From Eretmocerus hayati (taxonomy: Eukaryota; Arthropoda; Insecta; Hymenoptera; Aphelinidae): 64,000 bases of DNA. The stretch spans positions 98,748,976 to 98,812,975 of the forward strand of contig CM056742.1 in NCBI GenBank assembly GCA_029851415.1, given 5' to 3'. Positions 33,747 through 44,632 of the stretch are shown one piece after another. A program made the position numbers and the translations under genes. The notes beneath the pieces were generated by a model, which saw only the letters and a program-made list of their open reading frames with translations, did not search any database and was not told the DNA's origin. Numbering within the stretch: position 1 is the stretch's first letter; each line of letters starts with the position of its first letter.

Positions 33747-34440
33747 GAGTGTCTCAGGCGTCACTTACTCCCTCAAGATTAATCTAAACCACCTATCTTC
33801 ATGTAAAAAAAGACGCTGAATTGGAATCCATCGTTATTTCTTAGGTATAATGTCGCCCAACGTGAGGAAAATGCGTTTTTCCACCGAGAAAGCACCTTAA
33901 GCGAGTCTTTCACGCCCGAATCGAGTGTCTCAGGCGTCACTCACTCTCTCGAGATCAATACGAACGACCTAATTTCATGTAAAAAACACGCTGAATTAGA
34001 ATTCATCCTTATTTCCTAGGTATAATGTCGCCTAACGTGAGGAAAATGCGCTTTTCCACCGAGAAAGTGCCTTAACGAGTCTTTCACGCCCGAATCGAGT
34101 GTCTCAGGCGTCACTCACTCTCTCAAGATTAATCTAAACCACCTAATTTCATGTAAAAAAGCCCGCTGGATTGGAATCCATTGTTATTTACCAGGTATAA
34201 TGTCACCTAACGTGAGAAAAATGTGTTTTTCCACCAAGGAAGCTACCTGAGCTCATCATTCACGCGGGAATCGAGTGTCTCAGGCGTCACTCACTTTCTC
34301 GAGATTGATCTTAACGACCTGATTTCATGTAAAAAACCACGCTGAATCAAAATTCATCGTTATTTTTCGGGTACAACGACGCTTAACGTGAAAAAATCCG
34401 TTTTTCCTCCAGAATGCACCGAAATCCACGAAAGATTACG
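33747..34440 (+). repeat. Subterminal ~175-bp tandem repeats, left TIR
   Basis: Four units start with GAGTGTCTCAGGCGTCAC at 33747, 33923, 34097 and 34273. Each continues with a TTTCATGTAAAAAA block, a GAATTC/GGAATCCATCGTTATTT block and an AACGTGAGGAAAATGCG block. Their spacing is 174-176 bases. Confidence 0.92.
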
Positions 34441-35839
34441 AACTCCTCGGTAAAATCCATAAAAAGTCTGGAATCAACCAAGTCAATTTGAGAGACAGCT
34501 CAAAGTCCCTACAAACCATTGTGATTCTTAAAGAACTCAGTCATTATTCTCCACCAGAACATTTTGACCCTCGACACAAATAAGGATTTCATGAGTCAAA
34601 AGGATTTACACCTCAGGCATCTATTGGAAAAAAAATTTACGATATATGATTCGGATGGGATAGTCGATACTCTTCATCACGCTTTGACTAGGGAGATGCA
34701 TTTATAAGCAAGAGTGGAGATATCGAGTGACTCAAGTTAACAACATAACACGAGTCCTCGACTCATAAAATTATGAAGATCTTTTCTCTTCGATCCTCAT
34801 CTTTTTCAGAACGGTCATCTTACTTGCATCTGGATACTGTCTTTTATCCCTTGTTAAACTGAGCTGTATAGAATGTAACTGGGTTTTTGATCGTCTGTGC
34901 GCAAATGAGTAATTTGCACACTGTTTTTCGCTTTCCATTTGCTCACAGAAGATCAAAAAACATAGTATGATACTCGGGCGCAATGATTTTCTCCTTCTCA
35001 TGACTATTTAGACCCTCACCTGCGGCTCGGGCCTAAAAAAGTCACTCGAACTGCGAAAACCATCGTTTGCGCCCTTGTATCATAATATACTATTCTGGTA
35101 TATTTTGGCTCTGGAAATCATGGTCACAGCAGAAGACTCTTTTGTATAGTCAGATTCGACATGGATTCAGACTTGAAAGTATACCAGAGAGTTATTTAGG
35201 GAAGCATTGTGATTCCAGAATCTCGATCGGTTCTCCAGGGACCTACTCATTCGCAACTCACTAAAATTTTATGACAGCTTGACGTTGCTCGTCGTTAACT
35301 GCCAAAACGACCGACGTGAATCGACGCTGACAAAAGACTGGGAGCAGGGCCTGGACTACTGGAGCGGCCATAGGATCCCATTTTCACATAAAATGCTAGG
35401 ATTGCGAAGCGTGTAAGGTTTGGTTCGATGACCGGCCGCAACGCACGAGCAAGGGGCGCTACAATCTTCGCGTGAGATAGGGACCTTACCCGTGAGGGTT
35501 GGGTTAGAGTAAGCCCGATTGATCTCTTTCTGGATTAGGCGGCCGGAGTGCATAGACGTTTTCATACGAGATACTTTTATCTCGCGCTGATTGGAGGTGA
35601 TTTCAACAAGACGCCATTGACGAATTCGATTCAGCCTAGATCTTCATACGATAGTGAGCGCCTTTAGGAATGGTTGTGAAGAGAGTTTGTCACGGATCCC
35701 GAAAATACCATATGAGGCCAAGTGAGACAGTTTTTCGATTTTGGCAGGAACTCTCGCTTAGGTCTCTTTACAGGGACCAATTTTACGGCAGAAATGATGG
35801 TGAACTCTGATTTGGCATGGATTTGGAACGTTCTGACCA
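34441..35839. other. Core of the hAT-like element, no transposase seen
   Basis: About 1.4 kb lies between the repeat arrays. The longest frames (34771-35001 minus, 35067-35264 plus, 35356-35565 minus) are under 80 codons and show no hAT transposase motifs. A GC-richer island at 35330-35570, unlike the surrounding AT-rich DNA, may be a captured foreign fragment. Confidence 0.5.
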
Positions 35840-36830
35840 TTCCTACGTGAGTCAGTGACTGCTGAGACACTCGAATCGAACGGAAGAGACATTTTGGTCA
35901 ATTCACATTAGTCTCGAGGGAGTGAGTGACGCCTGAGACACTCAATTCGGGGGTGAAAGATGCGCTTAAGATGCTTTCTGGGTGGAAAAACGCATTTGTT
36001 CCACGTTAGGCATCGTCGTTACTGAGAAATGATGATGAATTTCGATCCAACGTGGTTTTTTACATGGGATCAGGTCATTAAGATCAATCTCGAGGAAGTG
36101 AGTGAAGCCTGAGACACTCGATTCCCGCGTGATGGACGCGCTTAGGGTGCTTTCTCAGTGGAAAAACGGATTTTTCTCACGTTAAGCGTCGTTATACCCG
36201 AAAAATAACGATGAATTTTGATTCAGCGTGGTTTTTTACATGAAATCAGGTCGTTAAGATCAATCTCGAGAAAGTGAGTGACGCCTGAGACACTCGATTC
36301 CCGCGTGAAAGATGAGCTTAGGTAGCTTCCTTGGTGGAAAAACACATTTTTCTCACGTTAGGTGACATTATACCTGGTAAATAACAATGGATTCCAATCC
36401 AGCGGGCTTTTTTTACATGAAACTAGGTGGTTTAGATTAATCTTGAGAGAGTGAGTGACGCCTGAGACACTCGATTCGGGCGTGAAAGACTCGTTAAGGC
36501 ACTTTCTCGGTGGAAAAGCGCATTTTTCTCACGTTAGGCGACATTATACCTAGGAAATAAGGATGAATTCTAATTCAGCGTGTTTTTTACATGAAATTAG
36601 GTCGTTCGTATTGATCTCGAGAGAGTGAGTGACGCCTGAGACACTCGATTCGGGCGTGAAAGACTCGCTTAAGGTGCTTTCTCGGTGGAAAAACGCATTT
36701 TCCTCACGTTGGGCGACATTATACCTAAGAAATAACGATGGATTCCAATTCAGCGTCTTTTTTTACATGAAGATAGGTGGTTTAGATTAATCTTGAGGGA
36801 GTAAGTGACGCCTGAGACACTCGAATGAGA
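35840..36830 (-). repeat. Subterminal ~175-bp tandem repeats, right TIR
   Basis: The inverted counterpart of the left array has GTGACGCCTGAGACACTCGA-type markers near 35925, 36098, 36272, 36448, 36622 and 36798, plus a decayed one near 35855. The right arm therefore has two to three more units than the left, a sign of unequal exchange within one TIR. Confidence 0.9.
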
Positions 36831-37669
36831 TGAAAAAGTCGCGCTAAAAATGTTTACCGCGTCGGAAAACGCAATTTACGAGTATTGGGTGGCATCCTAG
36901 TTCAAATGTCACGATGAAATTCGATTCAGCATCAAATTTTACGTGGGAATATGTATCCCCACTTTTACATTCGCGAAGAAACACTAAGTTTCAAGAGCTC
37001 GAACATAGGGACAGAAAAATCACAAAAAACGTTATTTTTTACTTGAATTTCAAAGCAAGATGCTCTTTGAGGCACTATTAAATCACTCTCTAGGGGCTCG
37101 GGGAAAATTTTCCCCATGTTTTTTCGGCTCAAAGAAGGTATCCAGAGGGGGGGAGAAAGGATCTGTGAAACTTGGGAAATAAGGACCACCCTAGTATACA
37201 TGTACCCCACGCTTACGCGGTATACTTTTGTTGTGAAAACACGAGTGTGAACAAGTGGTGAACAATATCTTTCGCCTCAAAAATGTATGACTGATTGTCA
37301 GACTAACTCTTATATCTCATCCCCAAGTTTTGATAATGGAGTTTACTTTCTTGAAGAACTCTGATTTTTGTCTGTTCCACATTAAACATATCCTTGGCAT
37401 GGTAACGATGAGATATCCATTGCCCCGGATCAGGAGGAATCAACGCACAGGGACTTCGAACAAAAATCGCCGATCCCGAGAATTCATCATTGGTTTTTTC
37501 ATCCTTCTTCGACCGGATGTCCACATATGTGGACATAGCCGAAACTGTTACACGATGATTGTTTTGTCGTATCTTTGTTACTGGAAACATTTACCGGCAC
37601 TCGACTAGAATTCACCAGAACAAAATTCTCTAATTGTTGGGAAATGAGTGCTAGTCGGGAGGGGTTCGA

Positions 37670-38390
37670 AATCTCTTCTCATTCATCTATATCTTCATCA
37701 TCTTATCACTAATCTTTCATCAGCTAATACACATTGGAACACTACACCATCTCATTCTATCACTCTACATCATTATGATCTCATCGCTCACATTCATTCA
37801 TCGCAGTCATCATCCTTACATCTATGAACACATCACATCATAAGCCAATGATCGCCCACTTGGGGATGAATTTGTATTCAAATCCTGCTTGGTAAACTTG
37901 GCTCCGAGTAGGCGATCATCTTATGATGTGTATTGATCCAAGGTTGATGAATGCGATGAATGAATGTAAGTGGTGGGATGATGAAAATGTAGAGTGATGG
38001 GATAAGATAATGGAGTGTTTGAATGTTTGTTGGCTAATGAATGATGAATGAAGAGATGTGCTTGATGGTTGGAAGTGTAGAATGGATGATTGCCTCACCC
38101 TCTTACATGGAGACGAATTCATACGCGGATCCTGCGTTGTCAACTCGTCCCCAAGTCGGCGATTATTGGCTTATGATGTGATGTGTATCGATGTGAGGTT
38201 GATGAATGTAATGAATGTGAGTGGTGGGATAATAATGAAGTAGAGTGATTGGATGAGATAGTCTGGTGTTTTAATAAGTGTTGGCTAATCAATGATGAGC
38301 AATGAGCTAGTGAAGATGTAGACTAATGGATTGAGGTTATTGATAAGATGTGCCTGATGGTTGAAAGTGTGGAATTTATATCCATTCATT
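37670..38390. repeat. ~240-285-bp units meeting head to head at 37875
   Basis: One plus-oriented unit (37670-37870) faces two minus-oriented units (37905-38390). At the junction, CATCATAAGCCAATGATCGCC is mirrored by GGCGATCATCTTATGATG. This is the symmetry centre of the old palindromic element. The minus units correspond to the plus units at 32190-33080. Confidence 0.85.
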
Positions 38391-38769
38391 TCTTCTAGGT
38401 TTAGGGATGAATCATCCAATTAATCGCGACCTCATTGATACATCAAGATCAGCATTTACAATGTGGATGTAATAGGTTCATTATATTATAGTGATTAGAC
38501 CTATCAAGTTCACTTTTATGAGAAATTTATGGAGAACATACGGGGTTCGATTGCCATATGTACAAATAAAGATCTCAGTTGCATTAATGACTAATGAAAT
38601 CTCATCAGTTCATCGATCACCTGGTTTATGATTTAGTCACCTTGTGCATGGGATCAGACTATCATAAGTGGGAAGATACCGGAGCCTAAAGAATTAAAGT
38701 ATGAAAATGATCGGATTTGCTTTTTTGATTCTTCTTCTTCATCGACTGAAATTCGATTCCTCTACAGAT

Positions 38770-39180
38770 TCCATCAGACGCACAATCGTTGCGAGATCGC
38801 ACGTTCGATCGTGAGCACGAACGTTATCACGATCGTATGCACGATCTCATGTGACAGGCCAGGTGCAAATTCGACTGTTTCTCCGAACTGTCATATCACG
38901 ATCGCATGTACGATCGCACGCTCGATCGTTTGCTCGAGCGTATGCGAGATGCCACGCTTGATCGTATGCACGATCTCATGTGACACGCCAGGTGTCAACC
39001 CAACCTCCTTCCCTCGAGTCATCATATCACGATCGCATGTATGATCGTCTGCGCGATCGTACGTGCGATATTTCGCGAGATCGTATATACGATCGTGCTA
39101 TTAATCGTACCCACGATCGTGGCTCGATCGTCCCCGAAACTAGGGAGCACGGTTGTGCGTACGATTGTATAATCAAATAT
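38770..39180 (-). repeat. CGATCG-rich array, right arm, inverted
   Basis: This is the reverse-complement counterpart of the arrays at 26215 and 31496: CACGATCGTATGCACGATCT, then CATGTGACACGCCAGGTGTC, then further CGATCG words. It is followed by the inverted terminus TCAGTAGGGT at 39182-39191. Confidence 0.88.
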
Positions 39181-39499
39181 TCAGTAGGGTCAAGACATTT
39201 CCCGCAGCGTGTTTGTCTGCTTGTTTAATTTCGATTGTCTACTCGAAAGACATTGAAATTTGAACTACAGGCATCGTACAGTCGTTGGTGAAACTCTGTA
39301 AAGGTGCTCATACGAATACACATGATACCTGAAAATCCAAATTTGGCGCGTTCCCTAAGCCCTGAGCCAGCTCGACTCGCGTCAACTTTCGAAGGTGAAG
39401 GATCGGCTTGACTCGTTCCAGGAGTTCACTTGCATGCGAAGAATGTATCGAGAGTATGTGTCAATTATTGAAGAGTTTCAGAAATCTTCCACTATTCAC

Positions 39500-39545
39500 A
39501 TATGTTTTTTTTTTATTTTTTTTTATTTATTCACATATGTTTTAC
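39500..39545 (-). terminator. AATAAA and A-tract downstream of the tubulin exon
   Basis: On the minus strand AATAAATAAA is followed by an A-rich run of about 25 bases, and the word CACATATG borders the run on both sides (39498 and 39531). It could be the polyadenylation region of the tubulin exon located 310 bases upstream, a retrocopy tail, or a local A-tract expansion. Confidence 0.4.
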
Positions 39546-39852
39546 TCCGACGGTAGAGCAGATTATAGGATGTTCCCATGTATTTCGACCGACAGAATCG
39601 CCGGATAAAATTAGTACGTGCCATAAAACGGCCTTAACCAATTTCGTAACTTGCCATCCCCAACTACACAGGAGTTTATCTTTCGTAGATTCCTGGGAAC
39701 ATGATGTATGATTCCATGGGGGATGTACAAATAACGAGTCATGCTGGTTTCTAGTGACTTCATTACAAACAAATATACGGTATCCTTCATACGCTTATAT
39801 TGAGTCTCAGGATTCATGATCATATCAATTGCCTTGGATACATAATCATTGC

Positions 39853-39989
39853 TCATTTCTCTTCATTCTCTGCTTCGTCCTCATCAAACTCCCCGTCCTC
39901 TTCTGCGGAGGCCTCTTGATATTGTTGATACTCCGAAACGAGATCATTCATATTACTTTCCGCTTCAGTGAACTCCATCTCATCCATTC
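39853..39989 (-). CDS. Beta-tubulin C-terminal exon
   Basis: The frame reads [20 protein letters not shown] and then [20 protein letters not shown] before a TGA stop. This is the last helix and acidic tail of beta-tubulin, the part that interacts with motors and microtubule-associated proteins on the microtubule surface. Just upstream lies TTATTATCCTCAG, a good splice acceptor (AG at 39991-39990), so the exon would begin within the Gly codon of the conserved GEG-MDEMEF junction. No earlier tubulin exon could be found on the minus strand up to about 42.5 kb. It is either the terminal exon of a gene with a long last intron or a stranded fragment caught among repeats. The coding sequence itself is undamaged. 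Confidence 0.85.
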
Positions 39990-40056
39990 CTGAGGATAAT
40001 AACCGTGTCATCAATAACTGATGTGAGGGATGTATCGATTTCTTGCATGGAATCAT

Positions 40057-42590
40057 ACGATGGCCGAATGAAGACTAACCCAAGGGAGTGTTTCCAATGT
40101 GGAAGATTCTGATGGTTTGATGGATTCATCCTGAAGGTACTGATTGATCAATGGCTGAGATCAGAGGAATTGGGAATCATGGGGACAGGATTGTGACCAT
40201 GACCTGAGATACATGAGAGAACATACACGACTGAACTTCTCCTGTTGTTTGGGAGGCCATGATTTCTGCAGATTCTCTGTGATGGGAATGAGTTTTAAGT
40301 TAGCAAGGAGGTAGCAGGAAGGTTCTGAGCACGTGTTTTAGAGCCTAAAACTGAAAAACAAAAAATGTTCATTCTTCCTCATGATTCGAGGAATCGATCA
40401 AGTGGGATATGTGTGAATATATATTTATATATATAAACACACATATCCCCCTATTCTATATAGTTCTTTTCAAATCTTCCACTCCACAGCGCCCCACTCC
40501 GCCCAATTCCGTCCCACACTGCCGTTCGAAATCCGCCCCACTCTTCATTCTATTGTCCGTCCCACATCGCCATATAGAATCCGCCCCACTCTTCGTTTTA
40601 TTGTCCGCCCCACACTGACATTCAGAGTGCGCCTCAAGCTGCCTTCTGAAATCCGCTCAACATTAACGTTCAAAATCCGCCCCGCACCTCCTTCTATTGT
40701 CCGCCCCACACTGACATGCACAGTCCACCCCTCACTGTTGTTCAAAGTCCGCCCCACTTTTGCTCCCTCCAAAGAGGAAGCTTTGTTTTCACCCTCACGG
40801 ATATTTCATCAAATTTTTCTTTGAAACCAATATATTCTTCAACGAAATTCCTCTCATCTGAAAAAGCTTTAGACCATTATCTCCCTCTCGCCCAAATCTA
40901 TCAATTGTAGGTAACACTTTTCCTCCTAACGACATCCCGAATCTGTCAGAGACTCATCTTTGCGCCCCTTTGTCCGTGTTTGTATGTGCGTGTGTGTGCG
41001 TTGTTTTATACCGCACACGCTTTCTCTTTCACTGTTCTTCTTATCAACTTCTGGCTCTCGACAAGTTGGACACAATCCAATTTCTTATAGCCCAGTGATT
41101 TGGCAGCTTTCAGCTCTCAATCAAATTTGATCCATCGCGTTTCTAAAGCGAAATTACTCAAATTTCGACTCTTAATGCATAAATATCTTTCCCTAACACG
41201 GTTCCACCGTGAATTGAGTCACCCAAACTAGAATTTTTCCTGCGTGATCTATCGATTGGTTCATACCGAATTTTCATTCAACCTTTACAGATTCTAAATT
41301 TTCCAAAAAATCAAAATTTCCCCCGAAGACTTCATTTTCATCATTTTCAAACCCACTGCATCGAAATTCCATCTCAACCAAACGACGGATTATGTTAGAA
41401 GAATCTCACTCTAGAGAGCCTAAAGCTCTCTAAAAAGCTTCCTCAAAAGGATAACTCGAAAAATAGTAGAACATTTTTATCAATATTTTCTGTCGTCGTA
41501 TCATCCCTCTACGACTCATTCATCCCAATTTTAATGACCTGAAGACCTACTTATGCGCCATTCTAAATCGATTGGTTGATACCAAATTCTCTCGAAATCC
41601 ATAAAACATCATTCAAATGAAGATTTTCCGGGAAAAAATCATCTTCACCAAGAACTCCAATTTCATCATCATTAAACCAACTGTATCGAAATTTCCTCTC
41701 AACCAAATAGATATTGATAGAAAAACCTGCATTCAGATGACCCACATCTCTCTGAAATGCTCCCTCAGAGGAATAACTCGAAATATAGGATACTTCCTCA
41801 ATACTTATGATTATCATCATATAACGCCGTGAGGAAGCATTCTGCTAATCACTTCTAGCAGGGTATTTGTTCTATAATGCGCCCCACACTGCCTACCTCA
41901 AAACCGCGCCACACTTTCTTCTAAAATTTGCTTCACTCCCAATTTCAATGTTCACCCCACACTCCTCCCTATTATCCGCCCACATTGCCTTTCCAAAACC
42001 ACCGGATATCTACAAAAAAATTCAACCCAAAATCGAAAGATCTCGACGTCGAGAAGGAAATGGTGGGAACCTCTCTCTCAATACTCTTAGGATAAAAAAT
42101 TCTTCTGGGAATGGAATTCCCAGATCATACTCTCATATATTCCTTTGGGAGTCATCATTTTTCTTGAACAACGACCATCTTCGAGTAGAAAGTATCATTT
42201 ACAATATGAAGATCTGGCTGAGAGGAACAATATGGTGAAAACCAAATTGCTCTGTCTAAACATTTTGACGATCAAGAATCCATCTGAGGAGATGATCCTG
42301 TCATTATTCTCGTACATATTCTATACCCACATTTGGATGAAGAACTCACAGACTTGCATACACACGAACGATCTCTTACTACAATTACCAGCTAGAATGC
42401 AATTCTATTCTGCTACCTTTGAGTATTGACAGGAGAGTTCTACATTCCGCTTCCTCAGATAGGAAGAGTTGTACTCACACGCAATTTCGTACCAACCAAT
42501 TGATCGATTCAGTCAAAAATAAACATTACATCCGGTTACTCTGGATCTCTCTAGGAACTATCTTTAGAACATATTCTTCAGGAAATATAT
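40057..42590. other. No gene seen; low-complexity and short repeats
   Basis: This stretch contains a hairpin at 40403-40449 (GGGATATGTGTG against its complement with an AT core). It also has a degenerate array of ~30-base CCGCCCCACACTG units at 40480-40760 (partly repeated at 41875-41990) and a pair of ~300-base direct repeats (about 41215-41490 and 41555-41835). The latter share ATCGATTGGTT, CATCGAAATT and GGATAACTCGAAA-like blocks. The frames across it have no recognised motif, and none encodes upstream tubulin. Confidence 0.55.
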
Positions 42591-43500
42591 TCATATTCCT
42601 CGGCTATGGGGCCCAAAACGGGGCGAAATTGAGCTTTGGGCAGTTATCTGCGCAGTCATGACGCCACTGTGGGTTGTAGGATGTTCCAATGGACCCGAAA
42701 CTCTACAGAAGCTCAGATTAAGTAGTCAAGTACCATCTGCGATGCCTAAAGAATTCATTACCAATCAGCATCCTCGGCTATGGGGCCCAAAACAGGGCGA
42801 AATCGAGCTTTGAGCAGTTATCTGCGCAGTTATGACGCCAGTGTGGGTTGTAGGATGTTCCAATGGACCTGAAACTCTTCAGCACCTTAGATTGTTTAGT
42901 CACGTACCATTTCTGGAGCCCAAAGATTTCGTTATCAGTCAGCACCCTCGGCTATGGTTCCAAGTCATCAGTTCGAACTAGCATTCAGTCATGGATCACG
43001 GAGTCTGAAGCGCACCTCGGCCGGAGTCGTCTCAGACTGGCTCACAGCTCCATGGAACCTCACACCAGATATCCGTCAACCGTCAATCATGTCTAGTAGA
43101 TGTATTACTAGTCAGCACCCACGGTGATGGGGCCCCAGAATGAGCAAACTCATGCACATGTAGCAAATCACGCAGTTCGCACGACCCCTAGAGCTGTATG
43201 CAGCTGTCACGGATTCAAAACTCCATGAAATCTCAGTTCGGGTTCTGATCCATTATCAGGAATGCCTTTATAATCAAACACTAGTCTGAACCTTTGGTCA
43301 TCGGGCCCGAGAATCAGTGGAATTTCTGAGAGAGTTGTGAGTTGCGCAGCTCGGATGGGCCATCCGCTCAGACGACGCTGAGAGCTGTAAGGGGTAGGAA
43401 TGGGCTCAGATATCCATCAGATAGTTAAGACATCTGCCACTCGTCTGGGATGCCCAAGGAATCGATGCACAGTGAGCATCCGCGGTGATCTGGACGAAGA
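42590..43500 (+). repeat. 174-bp satellite, plus orientation, decaying array
   Basis: Monomers start at CGGCTATGGGGCCCAAAAC (42601, 42775 and 42949, exactly 174 apart) and contain CAGTTATCTGCGCAGT and TGTGGGTTGTAGGATGTTCC. From 42960 to 43500 further monomers are recognisable only by fragments (CAGCACCCACGGTGATGGGG). This is the same satellite as the minus-oriented array at 48.5-51.3 kb. Confidence 0.88.
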
Positions 43501-44077
43501 TTCAGTGGAAACCTCCACGAAGCACCAGTCTGACCAATCTGGACTACAGCTCGGTCATATACACTGAGAAACTGCTGGTCGGAGTCCTGACCACGTGATC
43601 GCGTTTTACTTCGACCGCATCGCGATCGCTCCTCCGACCGACGCGTGGTCGAGAAACTGACCACGAGAGTTCGACAAGGGGTATTTTGCTCTGGCGCGGC
43701 CGTACGTCTGCTAAACAGTGGGACGAATGCGTTCGGGATTCTTACGACTAAACAAATCGAATGCAATGTTGAGTGAGCCTACGTCGTCACGAGAAGATTA
43801 TCATTTCTTACGCTGATTGTATAATTGTTGGGTGTTTTGGGTATCGAAAGTGCTCAGTCCAGATGGATCTTCAAACATAACCTCGCAGCCGGTTTCGTTT
43901 AAAAATTCTCACGTGCCGTTGAACACTTTCACCGAGTGTAGGACACCTCGGATTCTTTAATAGATACACCTTGTTTTGGTGTGTTGAATGATAAACCATA
44001 AAATCAAAACCTGAAACCCAAGCCCCATCGGGGGAGCCGATGAAGGTGTACGACATTTGAGTGACTCTCATAAGAGA

Positions 44078-44148
44078 TGTGTGTTGTCCGAGTAGTGAAT
44101 CTTTTGCCTCGTAAGCAAGAGATGGTGGGTTCAAATCACACTTCGGTC
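44078..44148 (+). other. tRNA-like sequence in the left TIR
   Basis: GTTGTCCGAGTAGTGAATC resembles a D-arm/A box. TTTGC-CTCGTAA-GCAAG forms a perfect five-pair anticodon-like arm with a seven-base loop (anticodon position CGT). GGTGGGTTCAAATCACAC has the T-loop/B box TTCAAAT. Acceptor-stem pairing is not found and the T-stem has a mismatch, so it is not a functional tRNA. It may be an internal pol III promoter derived from a tRNA, as in SINEs. Confidence 0.55.
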
Positions 44149-44563
44149 AAATTTTTTTTCGTGGACACTTTTTCATGTCTCAAAATACCTTTTGAATGAG
44201 TTTATAACCATTTTTAGACATTTTGAATCATTATCTCGAGTTCATTCCAGCGGTTTCTGAACAGATTCATAATAAATATTGTAATCGTATAGCAATATCT
44301 ATCTTGTCTCAAATTCCTCGCTGATGCGCACCCAAGTCTCCAGAATATTCATTCAATTGCATTTGAAAATTCTTAATCGAAATGACTATGTTCTTGTAAA
44401 GCTACCAAAAATACAGAAATATTTTATAACTATTCAATAAAAATTTCTCAAGAATAGCTGAAATAAATTCGGTTCACGATTCAAAATGTCAAAAAGTTGT
44501 TATAAAGTAATCCAAAAGGTATTTTAAAACTTAAAAAAGTGTTCACGAAGAAAAAAAAATTTG

Positions 44564-44632
44564 ACCGAAGTGTGATTTGAACCCACCATCTCTTGCTTAC
44601 CAGGCAGAAGATTTACTACTCGGACAACACAC
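44564..44632 (-). other. tRNA-like sequence in the right TIR
   Basis: This is the mirrored copy of the tRNA-like block at 44078-44148. The anticodon-loop-like seven bases read CTGGTAA and the B box is identical. Both copies point inward, toward the spacer of the transposon. Confidence 0.55.

Larger units (their letters stand above)
33366..37201. mobile_element. hAT-like long-TIR element with 8-bp target duplication
   Basis: The element (33374-37193, 3820 bases) starts TAGGGTGGTCCTTATTTCCC and ends with the exact complement. It is flanked on both sides by the direct repeat GTATACAT (33366-33373 and 37194-37201). An 8-bp duplication with a TAGGG start fits the hAT superfamily. The TIRs are about 1.05 kb long and almost identical in their outer few hundred bases, so the insertion is young or the arms are kept identical by conversion. 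No transposase frame is visible inside, so it would depend on an autonomous relative. It sits inside the left arm of the old palindromic element. Confidence 0.88.
26201..39191. mobile_element. Old palindromic element carrying nested insertions
   Basis: The termini match as inverted repeats: ACCCTACTGA plus a related AT-rich block at 26201, and TCAGTAGGGT ending 39191. Inside, both arms have the same order: a CGATCG-rich array, a ~400-base unique block (31795-32190; reverse complement at 38395-38765) and ~285-base tandem units. The symmetry centre is near 37875, where a plus-oriented unit meets a minus-oriented one. The left CGATCG array is split by the DIRS element, and the left arm is further split by a hAT-like element. 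Without those insertions the element would be about 4.2 kb. No transposase is seen; the superfamily is unknown. Confidence 0.7.

Noticed and set aside
39611..39856. 81-codon minus ORF overlapping the tubulin stop codon
   Set aside because: It lies in the expected 3' UTR of the tubulin exon and shows no recognisable motif; chance openness is likely.
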